From Akkermansiaceae bacterium (GTDB taxonomy: Bacteria; Verrucomicrobiota; Verrucomicrobiia; Verrucomicrobiales; Akkermansiaceae), in assembly GCA_023301645.1 (NCBI GenBank), contig JALZUH010000104.1, positions 1-7,152 on the forward strand: 7,152 bases of DNA, written 5' to 3'. The notes beneath the pieces are model-generated. The model was not told the DNA's origin. It did no database searches and was given only the letters and a program-made list of their open reading frames with translations. Positions 1-5,960 of this stretch are shown here, piece after piece. Numbering within the stretch: the first letter of the stretch is position 1; every line of letters begins with the position of its first letter. The position numbers and the translations under genes were made by a program.

Positions 1-69
1 ACTTCATTACTACTACTTCTCGGAGTGCTGATGTCTGGTGGTGGCTTGCTCACTGAGGGGGCGCAGGCG
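1..69 (+). other. C-terminal part of a probable cleavable signal peptide
   Basis: Read in frame from base 1, the codons give T-S followed by five leucines, then G-V-L-M, a glycine-rich turn and A-Q-A before E-S. This is the h-region and c-region of a Sec signal peptide, with cleavage expected after the alanine encoded at 67-69. The n-region and start codon lie left of the window. An alternative is an uncleaved N-terminal membrane helix. Confidence 0.55.
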
Positions 70-795
70 GAGAGTGGGGTTTTTGAAGATGCTGCTGAAG
101 TAGAGTTAGCGGTGGAGGATCTTTCTGAGCTGACTACTGAGTCTGAGGTGGATATTGAGAGGCTTATAGAGAGTGATGATTTCACCATCCATACGAAGGT
201 GGAGAAGGTGAGGGTGGATAAGTCTAGGAAGCGACGAGACTGGGCGCTGCCTTTCTCGATGAGTATTTTTTCACATGTTATTTTCTTTGCTATACTTACT
301 GCCGCGATTGTGGGGTTGGGGTATGTGCTCTATCGCAATTGGCACCTCTTCGGTGGGGCGGGTGGTCATGGTGTCGCTGAGCGTAGGGGCTTGAAGGCAC
401 GGGAGGTGATGGGCATGGATGTGACTCTGGAGTCACTTCCTGCTGATGTGGTGGCTTCGGCTCGCGCTGCTTGGCAGGAGGGGAATCATCAGCTGGCACT
501 GAGCTATCTTTACCGAGGTGCTATTGGCTGGTTTGTCAATCATAAGGACTTAGGTATCGAGGAGGGGGACACGGAGGGGGATTGTCTTCGTCGTGTGGGG
601 GGGATGAGTGATCAGACCGCTGCTGGTCAGGGACAGGTTATGTATTTCGAAACGCTCACGAAGGTGTGGGTGAGGGTGGCTTATGGTAAGAATGTGCCCG
701 ATGATGCTGTGATGGAGCAGCTCTGTGATGAGTGGCCATTTGGACAATACGGTAAAGATGAGAGCCTTAAGCATAGTGAGGAGGGCAGGGTATGA
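1..795 (+). CDS. DUF4129 domain membrane protein, 5' end cut by window edge
   Basis: The frame is open from base 1, so the gene starts upstream; a GTG at 25 is only an internal codon. The first visible residues are a leucine-rich hydrophobic stretch ending in a signal-peptidase-I-like site (AQA, then ES, about nt 61-75), which looks like the end of a signal peptide. Then come an acidic segment (about nt 76-200), a basic patch KSRKRR (nt 220-237), one membrane helix (about nt 256-336) and a C-terminal soluble domain. Its pattern LALSYLYRGAIGWFV ... YFETLTKVWVRVAYG (about nt 487-732) matches DUF4129, a domain also found at the C-terminus of some transglutaminase-like proteins. The stop codon overlaps the next start (ATGA), so translation is probably coupled. 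It is likely the first visible member of a MoxR/DUF58 cassette, acting as a membrane-anchored partner; its biochemical function is unknown. Family call fairly sure; topology less so. Confidence 0.82.
   Translation, partial: TSLLLLLGVLMSGGGLLTEGAQAESGVFEDAAEVELAVEDLSELTTESEVDIERLIESDDFTIHTKVEKVRVDKSRKRRDWALPFSMSIFSHVIFFAILTAAIVGLGYVLYRNWHLFGGAGGHGVAERRGLKAREVMGMDVTLESLPADVVASARAAWQEGNHQLALSYLYRGAIGWFVNHKDLGIEEGDTEGDCLRRVGGMSDQTAAGQGQVMYFETLTKVWVRVAYGKNVPDDAVMEQLCDEWPFGQYGKDESLKHSEEGRV
778..785 (+). promoter_or_regulatory. Strong Shine-Dalgarno site for the DUF4350 gene
   Basis: GAGGAGGG lies inside the last codons of the DUF4129 gene, 6 bases before the ATG at 792. It is the best Shine-Dalgarno match at a gene start in this window and supports ATG 792 and coupled translation across the ATGA overlap. 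Confidence 0.65.
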
Positions 796-2222
796 GTGGT
801 TGGGGCGAAATGAGTCAGTTTTTAAGGAGAGGGGGGTGTTCTTTATTGCTCTGCATCGTTGGGTGCTTGGTGCTTGGCTCTTGTGGTAAGACTGAGCTGA
901 AGAAGCGAACTCTTGGCTATAAGGGGGAGGCGCGGGCTAATGCATTTCTGGCAGGGCAGCGCTATCTCAGAGAGCTGGGCTACGAGGTGGAGTCTAAATC
1001 AGGTGTTGGTAGGCTGGATGACGAGGTGATGACACTCTTCCTTCCAACGTCTTCTCTTAATACTTCAGGTAGAGGGAAGAGGGTGATGAACTGGGTCAGC
1101 GAGGGCGGCCATGTGGTGGTGATGCTCGAGAATGGGCATAAGCGCGGTAATGACTTCATCCCTAGGAATGTTTACTCGAAGGGCTTTATAGAGGATTTAG
1201 AGAAGGCTAAGGATGAGCTAGAAAAAGAAGAGGAGTCGGAGGAAAGTGATGAGTCGGTGGATTCGGAGCGTTCTGAGGGGGGCGAGATTTCAGCTGAAGC
1301 AGAAAAGGGCGAAGATGCTGAAGATGTTGAGCAGCTTCCCGGTGTGGAGTATATTTTCGCTGAAGTGGGCGTGGAGCTAGCTCCATGGATTAAGGGTGAG
1401 GCTGAGAAGATGGAGCGCGATGACTGGGAGGCGATGGTTGAGTCCGAGCGGGCGCTGCTGAATGCTTCTGAATGCTCGGTTACTTTTGACGAGAGGGAGC
1501 TGACATTCTACCAGTGGGATGGCTCGGTTATTAGGTATGCGAGCACTGAGGGGGCGGCTGATACTGATGCAGAGGGTGATAGCGGAGAGGGCTCTGAGGA
1601 TGCGAGTGATGATGGTTCTCATTCAAGTGATGATGGGGACTTCCATATCGTCAGTATGTATTATGGTGATGGTATGGTGACGTTATTGGGGGATGCTAGT
1701 CCGCTGCGAAATCGCTATATTGGTTTTGCTGATCATGCGGATTTCCTTGCAGCTATCGTGGATTCTTCACCTACTTATGATGGGCTGGTGATTTTCTCTA
1801 GTGGCTCGGGGGATAGTTTTTTCTCACTGATATGGCAGCATTTTAGCTACGCTGTGATCGGGCTAGCTGTGGTGGTGGTCTTCTGGCTGTGGTGTTATTT
1901 ACCTCGCTTTGGGCCTGTAGAGGATTTGTCAGAAGGGCATATGAGAGATTTCTCAGGTCAGCTACAGGGTGTGGGTAGGTTCCTCTGGAGGTATAAGAGT
2001 GAGGAGGCTCTGCTAGCGGCTCTGCGCTCGTCGATTACGAGGAAGGTAGGTAGCGGTGGCGAGCAGGGTCAGGATAAGGATTTCTTCGAGAAGCTGGCTG
2101 AGAGGTCATCTTTACCAGTGGATGCTGTGATTGAGGCTATGAGTAGCCACGGCATACGTGATCACGGGACGATGGTGCGTGTGGTCAGAAACCTACAAGC
2201 GATACTTCAAACAATTAACTAA
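792..2222 (+). CDS. DUF4350 domain protein, probable lipoprotein with C-terminal membrane helix
   Basis: A 476-residue protein of unknown biochemical function. The N-terminus has a basic n-region (LRR), a hydrophobic core and a lipobox-like LGSC with Cys31, so lipidation is likely. Residues about 45-115 match DUF4350, including the strand-loop-helix around FLPTSSLN and MNWVSEGGHVVVMLENG, a fold resembling the flavodoxin/glutamine-amidotransferase type. Two Glu/Asp/Ser-rich stretches (residues about 134-182 and 252-283) interrupt the periplasmic part. A membrane helix at about 352-370 is followed by PRFGP and a cytoplasmic tail with GVGRFLWRYKSEEALLAALR, a pattern I recognise from DUF4350 proteins in MoxR/DUF58 cassettes. 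It starts within the stop of the DUF4129 gene and ends 15 bases before moxR. ATG 810 (Met7) is a possible alternative start. It probably links the periplasm to the MoxR/DUF58 pair; this is inference. Confidence 0.85.
   Translation: MSGWGEMSQFLRRGGCSLLLCIVGCLVLGSCGKTELKKRTLGYKGEARANAFLAGQRYLRELGYEVESKSGVGRLDDEVMTLFLPTSSLNTSGRGKRVMNWVSEGGHVVVMLENGHKRGNDFIPRNVYSKGFIEDLEKAKDELEKEEESEESDESVDSERSEGGEISAEAEKGEDAEDVEQLPGVEYIFAEVGVELAPWIKGEAEKMERDDWEAMVESERALLNASECSVTFDERELTFYQWDGSVIRYASTEGAADTDAEGDSGEGSEDASDDGSHSSDDGDFHIVSMYYGDGMVTLLGDASPLRNRYIGFADHADFLAAIVDSSPTYDGLVIFSSGSGDSFFSLIWQHFSYAVIGLAVVVVFWLWCYLPRFGPVEDLSEGHMRDFSGQLQGVGRFLWRYKSEEALLAALRSSITRKVGSGGEQGQDKDFFEKLAERSSLPVDAVIEAMSSHGIRDHGTMVRVVRNLQAILQTIN
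1191..1337 (+). other. Acidic low-complexity segment 1 in the DUF4350 protein
   Basis: Residues about 134-182 are dominated by Glu, Asp, Ser and Lys (for example KEEESEESDESVDSE), with little hydrophobic content. The first part (DLEKAKDELEKEE) could be a short charged helix and the rest is probably disordered. It sits between the first conserved block (to about residue 115) and the next ordered block starting near LPGVEYIFAEVG. Confidence 0.75.
1545..1640 (+). other. Acidic low-complexity segment 2 in the DUF4350 protein
   Basis: Residues about 252-283 are rich in Asp, Glu, Gly and Ser (for example DSGEGSEDASDDGSHSSDD), in the style of a calcium-binding or simply disordered linker. It joins the strand FYQWDGSVIRYAS to FHIVSMYYGDGMVTLLGDAS, which looks like a returning core strand. 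I see no strict calcium-binding repeat. Confidence 0.7.
1605..1636 (+). repeat. Short in-frame direct repeat within acidic segment 2
   Basis: AGTGATGATGG occurs at 1605-1615 and again at 1626-1636, 21 bases (7 codons) apart, encoding SDDG twice. This looks like a small in-frame duplication that helped lengthen the acidic linker. Chance similarity in a low-complexity region is possible. Confidence 0.4.
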
Positions 2223-2237
2223 TAGATAAAAATAATA

Positions 2238-3212
2238 ATGAACGAAAACCAACCAGCTGCTGGGCAGGCAGCGATACGATGTGAGGGGATTAAGCAGGAG
2301 CTTAGTAAGGTGTTCTTTGGGCAAGAGGAGGTGGTCAGTCAGGTGCTGGCAGCACTTCTTGCTGGAGGACATGTGCTTTTAGAGGGTAAGCCTGGCTTGG
2401 GTAAGACGCACTTAGTGCTGGCTCTTGCTCATTCCTTTGGTGGCGACTTCGGGCGTATCCAGTTTACCCCAGATTTGATGCCGTCTGATGTGACGGGCTT
2501 TACGCTCTTTGATATGAAGAGCCAGACATTTGAGATGCGGAAGGGGCCTGTGTTTACGAATTTACTACTAGCGGATGAAATCAACCGTGCTCCTGCAAAA
2601 ACACAGGCAGCTCTACTAGAGGTGATGCAGGAGCAGCAGGTGACTATCGATGGTAAGTCGATGAAGCTGGATGCGCCATTTATGACGCTGGCAACACAGA
2701 ACCCTATCGAACAGGAGGGGACCTATCCTCTGCCAGAGGCTCAGCTTGACCGATTCTTGATGAAGATCATTATTGATTATCCAGAGGCGGCTGTGGAGAG
2801 GAGCATTGTGTCTCAAGTAACATCGAAGGCAGCTGCTAAAGGGCTCAGCACGAGTAGTGTGCAGCAGGTGTCTAGTCAGCAGGATGTGATCGATGCTCAG
2901 CATGAGTGCGCTGCTATTGGTGCTGTGGATGAGGTGGTGGAGTATGCGGTGGCTATCTGCCGCGCGACTCGCGAAGCACAGGGTATTAGCCTAGGGGCTG
3001 GCACACGTGGTGCTATTAGCTTGATCCAAGTAGGTAAGGCCTACGCGCTGATGGATGGCAGAGACTTCGTGACTCCTGATGATGTGAAGTCAGCGGCCCT
3101 GCCTGTGCTGCGCCATCGTGTGCAGCTGGCACCTGAGATGGCGATTAGTGGCCAGAGTATTGATGATGCGCTCGTGGCTATTGTGAATGCCGTCGAGGCT
3201 CCTCGTTTGTAA
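2238..3212 (+). CDS. MoxR-family AAA+ ATPase
   Basis: A 324-residue protein, normal length for the family and apparently complete. Visible motifs are Walker A GKPGLGKT (residues 50-57), Walker B LLLADE (109-114) followed by INRAPAKTQAALLEVMQEQQV, sensor 1 ATQNP (152-156, Asn155), the arginine-finger region EAQLDRF (167-173) and a sensor-2-like arginine in GAGTRGAI (253-260). The C-terminal lid contains FVTPDDVKSAALPVLRHRV. MoxR ATPases form hexameric rings in the cytoplasm and use ATP to remodel partner proteins, often ones with von Willebrand A-like folds. The partner here is most likely the DUF58 protein encoded 18 bases downstream. ATG 2238 fits the usual family N-terminus. No Shine-Dalgarno is visible; the leader is A/T-rich, so re-initiation or A-rich leader recognition may drive translation. 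The symbol moxR is used loosely for this whole family, so none is assigned. Confidence 0.95.
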   Translation: MNENQPAAGQAAIRCEGIKQELSKVFFGQEEVVSQVLAALLAGGHVLLEGKPGLGKTHLVLALAHSFGGDFGRIQFTPDLMPSDVTGFTLFDMKSQTFEMRKGPVFTNLLLADEINRAPAKTQAALLEVMQEQQVTIDGKSMKLDAPFMTLATQNPIEQEGTYPLPEAQLDRFLMKIIIDYPEAAVERSIVSQVTSKAAAKGLSTSSVQQVSSQQDVIDAQHECAAIGAVDEVVEYAVAICRATREAQGISLGAGTRGAISLIQVGKAYALMDGRDFVTPDDVKSAALPVLRHRVQLAPEMAISGQSIDDALVAIVNAVEAPRL

Positions 3213-3230
3213 TTTGGTCAGTTTATTACT

Positions 3231-4550
3231 ATGCAGCCCACACTCAGAACCATTCTTTTAGCTATCCTCTGGATGAGTCTAGGCATTGCTGCCGGTCTGA
3301 TCTCTGAGCTGGAGGATTATTGGCTGTGGGGTGGTGTGGCTGTTGGTGTGCTGTGTCTGGTAGACTTTATCCTCACACTTACTCTGAAGGTTCCTCAGCT
3401 AGAGCGAAGCTTGCCGGGGAGATTCGCCCTTGGAGTGGAGCAGTTGGTGGAGGTGACGATGAGTAATAAGGCGTGGATGAGGCTCAAGGTGGTCTGTTAT
3501 GACGGTATCCCTGAATTTGCGGTGTGTGCGGATATGCCGTGGAGTGGCACTCTGCCGCGAGGTGGCCACCAGAAGGTGAGCTACCCAGTGAGTCTATCTG
3601 AGCGTGGGGTGATGGAGTTTCAGCGAGCTCATTTGCGGGTGTTTTCGCCGCTGGGCTTATGGTCTCGTAAGCTGCGCAGTGGGCCATCTCAGACGACGCG
3701 TGTTTATCCTAACTATGAGCCAGTTCTTCGCTACGCGCTACTTGCGATGGAGAATCGAGCTGATCAGATGGGGATTGTGAAAAAGAACAGCATTGGCATG
3801 AGCCGCGAGTTTCACCAGCTACGGGATTATCACTTAGGGGATATGCTCTCGAGTATCGACTGGAAGGCTAGCTCGAAGAGGCTCTCACTCATTAGTCGTG
3901 ACTATCAGGAGCAGCGCGACCAGACGGTGATACTGGCTGTTGACTGCGGTAGACGAATGCGCGCGCTTGATGGTGGTGTGCCTCAGTTTGACCATTGTCT
4001 TAATGCGATGTTACTACTCGCCTATACGGCTCTCAGGCAGGGTGATCATGTGGGGATTATTGGGCTGGGGTCGGAGAGTAGCTCGGGTAGCTCTGGCACG
4101 CGTTGGTTAGCACCTGTGAAGGGGCTTAACTCGATGACGACAATCCTCAATCATCTATACGATTACCAGACAACGGCGGCGCCGAGTGACTTCAGTGAGG
4201 CCGCGCAGCTGCTAATGGCTCACCAGCAGCGTAGAGCACTGGTAGTGATGATGTCTAATGTGCGTGGTGAGGATAGTCACCAGCTTATCGAGCCGCTTCG
4301 CTTGATTCGCCGTAAGCATGTGACGATCTTGGCCAATGTAAAAGAGGAGTCGGTGGTGGAGCGTATGGAGAAGCCGTCAGCAACACTCGACGATGCTCTG
4401 GAGGTCGGGGCTGCTGCTATCTATCTAGAAGAGCGAGAGAAGGTGCTCGCTGAGCTCAATGCACACCGTGTTTTCACAGTGGATACTTTAGCCAGAGATC
4501 TACCGATAGCCCTTGCCAATGCCTATCTATCTGCCAGAGAAATGGTGTAA
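3231..4550 (+). CDS. DUF58 domain membrane protein (VWA-like)
   Basis: A 439-residue protein with two N-terminal membrane helices (about residues 7-24 and 31-51), then a beta-rich region (about 55-160) and the DUF58 signature: REFHQLRDYHLGD ... IDWKASSKR (192-217) and RDYQEQRD (223-230). The C-terminal part (231-430) resembles a von Willebrand factor A domain: it opens VILAVDCGRRMRALDGG and continues FDHCLNAMLLLAYTALRQGD. The usual DxSxS metal site reads D238-C-G-R-R, so metal binding is doubtful. DUF58 proteins are encoded next to MoxR ATPases across bacteria and are their presumed clients. This one closes the cassette. No Shine-Dalgarno precedes ATG 3231, but the first residues form a sensible start to the first helix. 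Family assignment is firm; function is unknown beyond a likely envelope role. Confidence 0.93.
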   Translation: MQPTLRTILLAILWMSLGIAAGLISELEDYWLWGGVAVGVLCLVDFILTLTLKVPQLERSLPGRFALGVEQLVEVTMSNKAWMRLKVVCYDGIPEFAVCADMPWSGTLPRGGHQKVSYPVSLSERGVMEFQRAHLRVFSPLGLWSRKLRSGPSQTTRVYPNYEPVLRYALLAMENRADQMGIVKKNSIGMSREFHQLRDYHLGDMLSSIDWKASSKRLSLISRDYQEQRDQTVILAVDCGRRMRALDGGVPQFDHCLNAMLLLAYTALRQGDHVGIIGLGSESSSGSSGTRWLAPVKGLNSMTTILNHLYDYQTTAAPSDFSEAAQLLMAHQQRRALVVMMSNVRGEDSHQLIEPLRLIRRKHVTILANVKEESVVERMEKPSATLDDALEVGAAAIYLEEREKVLAELNAHRVFTVDTLARDLPIALANAYLSAREMV

Positions 4551-4555
4551 TTAGG

Positions 4556-4586
4556 TTGTCGTTTACGGTTTGTGAGCTAGGATAAT
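4556..4586 (+). promoter_or_regulatory. Possible sigma-70-type promoter for the dGTPase gene
   Basis: In the 92-base gap after the DUF58 gene, TTGTCG (4556-4561) and GATAAT (4581-4586) resemble -35 and -10 elements with a 19-base spacer, slightly longer than ideal. Transcription would start near 4593, leaving a leader of about 50 bases. It fits the gap between functionally unrelated genes, but the match may be by chance. Confidence 0.3.
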
Positions 4587-4642
4587 TTCGTGTTTAGCTC
4601 TGAGCTTGATGATTGGCTAGTCATCCACTTTTACATTGCCCG

Positions 4643-5926
4643 ATGAATACTTTTTATAATGCCTTTGATACTGAGCGACTTTCCGGTGGGGAGTTCGAGG
4701 GGGACTACCGCACGCCGTTTCAGGTGGATCGTGACCGAGTGCTGCATACGCCTGCATTTCGTAAGATGCAGAGTAAGACGCAGGTGTTTTGGAGTGGTGA
4801 GTATGACTTTTACCGCACACGTTTGACGCACTCTCTGGAAGTGGCGCAGATTGGTAGGTCGATCTGTCACTGGCTAAAGAGTAGCTCGGAGCTGCTTCGA
4901 GATGATTTCTATATTGATTCAGAGCTGGTAGAGGTAGCCTGTCTATCCCACGACTTAGGTCACCCACCCTATGGGCATGCGGGTGAGAAAAGTCTGAACT
5001 TCTTGATGGCTGACTATGGTGGGTTTGAAGGGAATGCCCAAACACTGCGACTACTCACAGAGAGGATCTTTTCTACCAAGCAGGCAGGGATGAATCCTAC
5101 CCGAGCCTTTCTCGATGGAGTGCTGAAGTATAAGACGCTCTGGAGTGAGCTTAAGAGCGAGGGGCGGGCTCCTAAAAACCACTTTATCTACGACCAGCAG
5201 ACTCAATACCTCGACTGGGCAATGGGGGGTAATGACTTCCCCATAGAGCTCACTCCCGGAAAGTCTAGAGATAGCTTTAAGTCCATTGAGTGCCAAATCA
5301 TGGACTGGGCAGATGATACCGCTTATTCACTGAATGACTTGGCAGATAGTTACCGTGCTGGATTTCTCAATATACTGAGTATCGAGCGCTGGGCAGAGAA
5401 GTCTGGGCAGCCCATTACTAAAGGATCACCACTGGGTGACCTATTACAGGCGATTCGCGGTAATCGCGTCGAGCCATTTGTCGGTAAACGCATTGGCCAA
5501 TACATCAAGGCTGCATCCCTTCGCGAGGATGTCAATGTGATGAGCGGTATGACTAATCGCTACCGCTATGTCTTAGACATCGATGAAAATGCGCGCCGAG
5601 AGTCAGAGGTCTACAAGCGCCTCGCCTATGAGGTCGTGTTTCTCTCACCAGAGCTAAAGCAATTAGAGCACAAGGGCGACTACATGCTAACGAGGCTCTG
5701 GGAGGTGCTAAAAACCCGCTACATAGATGGCGGCACCATCTCAGGGAGTGACTTCCAGCTACTACCTGAAGTGGACGCACAGGAAATTGAAAACACCGAG
5801 GACGCCAATGTGCGCGCGCGTCTGATCTGTGACTTTCTCGCAGGGATGACAGACGGCTACGCATCGAGGTTCTACAAGCGCTTATTCGTTCCTGATTTTG
5901 GCTCGATTGGTGATCTGGTTAATTAG
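4643..5926 (+). CDS. dgt: dGTPase-family HD phosphohydrolase (dNTP triphosphohydrolase)
   Basis: A 427-residue cytoplasmic enzyme that hydrolyses dGTP, or dNTPs more broadly, to the deoxynucleoside and triphosphate, controlling nucleotide pools. Motifs visible, counted from ATG 4643: FRKMQSKTQVF (39-49), the first metal histidine in RTRLTHSLEVAQIGRSI (His63), the HD pair in CLSHDLGHPPYGHAGE (His103-Asp104), FEGNAQTLRLL (128-138) and the third metal ligand region MDWADDTAYSLNDLAD (220-235, Asp224 or Asp225). All core HD residues are present, so it should be active. The C-terminal part is helical and ends in FYKRLFVPDFGSIG. A TTG at 4613 would add ten residues (MASHPLLHCP) that look non-coding in character; ATG 4643 gives the family-like start MNTFYNAFDTERL. 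No Shine-Dalgarno is seen at either. It is unrelated to the upstream cassette. Substrate preference cannot be read from sequence. Confidence 0.92.
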   Translation: MNTFYNAFDTERLSGGEFEGDYRTPFQVDRDRVLHTPAFRKMQSKTQVFWSGEYDFYRTRLTHSLEVAQIGRSICHWLKSSSELLRDDFYIDSELVEVACLSHDLGHPPYGHAGEKSLNFLMADYGGFEGNAQTLRLLTERIFSTKQAGMNPTRAFLDGVLKYKTLWSELKSEGRAPKNHFIYDQQTQYLDWAMGGNDFPIELTPGKSRDSFKSIECQIMDWADDTAYSLNDLADSYRAGFLNILSIERWAEKSGQPITKGSPLGDLLQAIRGNRVEPFVGKRIGQYIKAASLREDVNVMSGMTNRYRYVLDIDENARRESEVYKRLAYEVVFLSPELKQLEHKGDYMLTRLWEVLKTRYIDGGTISGSDFQLLPEVDAQEIENTEDANVRARLICDFLAGMTDGYASRFYKRLFVPDFGSIGDLVN

Positions 5927-5940
5927 GTATGTGAGTGCTC

Positions 5941-5948
5941 GGGGGAGA
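5941..5948 (+). promoter_or_regulatory. Possible Shine-Dalgarno for the SGNH esterase gene
   Basis: GGGGGAGA ends 12 bases before ATG 5961, a little further than ideal. It favours ATG 5961 over ATG 5991, which has only a weak AAAGAA before it. The evidence is modest because other genes here do without such a site. Confidence 0.3.
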
Positions 5949-5960
5949 TTTTTACTGGTA

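Noticed and set aside
25..795. GTG at 25 as the true start of the DUF4129 gene
   Set aside because: The frame stays open to base 1, and the codons before 25 encode the leucine-rich core of a signal peptide, so the start is upstream of the window.
4574..4600. Inverted repeat GAGCTA/TAGCTC as a terminator after the DUF58 gene
   Set aside because: The stem is only 6 bp (plus two G-T pairs) with a loop of about 15 bases and no T-tract follows; it also overlaps the possible -10 element.
4613..4642. TTG at 4613 as the start of the dGTPase gene
   Set aside because: It adds ten residues with no family resemblance and has no ribosome site; ATG 4643 gives a family-like N-terminus.
4617..5045. 142-codon open frame on the minus strand
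   Set aside because: It lies entirely against the conserved motifs of the dGTPase gene and its protein is a low-complexity, Ser/His/Pro-rich shadow with no recognisable domain.
5927..5960. Terminator between the dGTPase and esterase genes
   Set aside because: CTCGGGGGAGATTTTT offers only a 3-bp stem before the T run, too weak to call.
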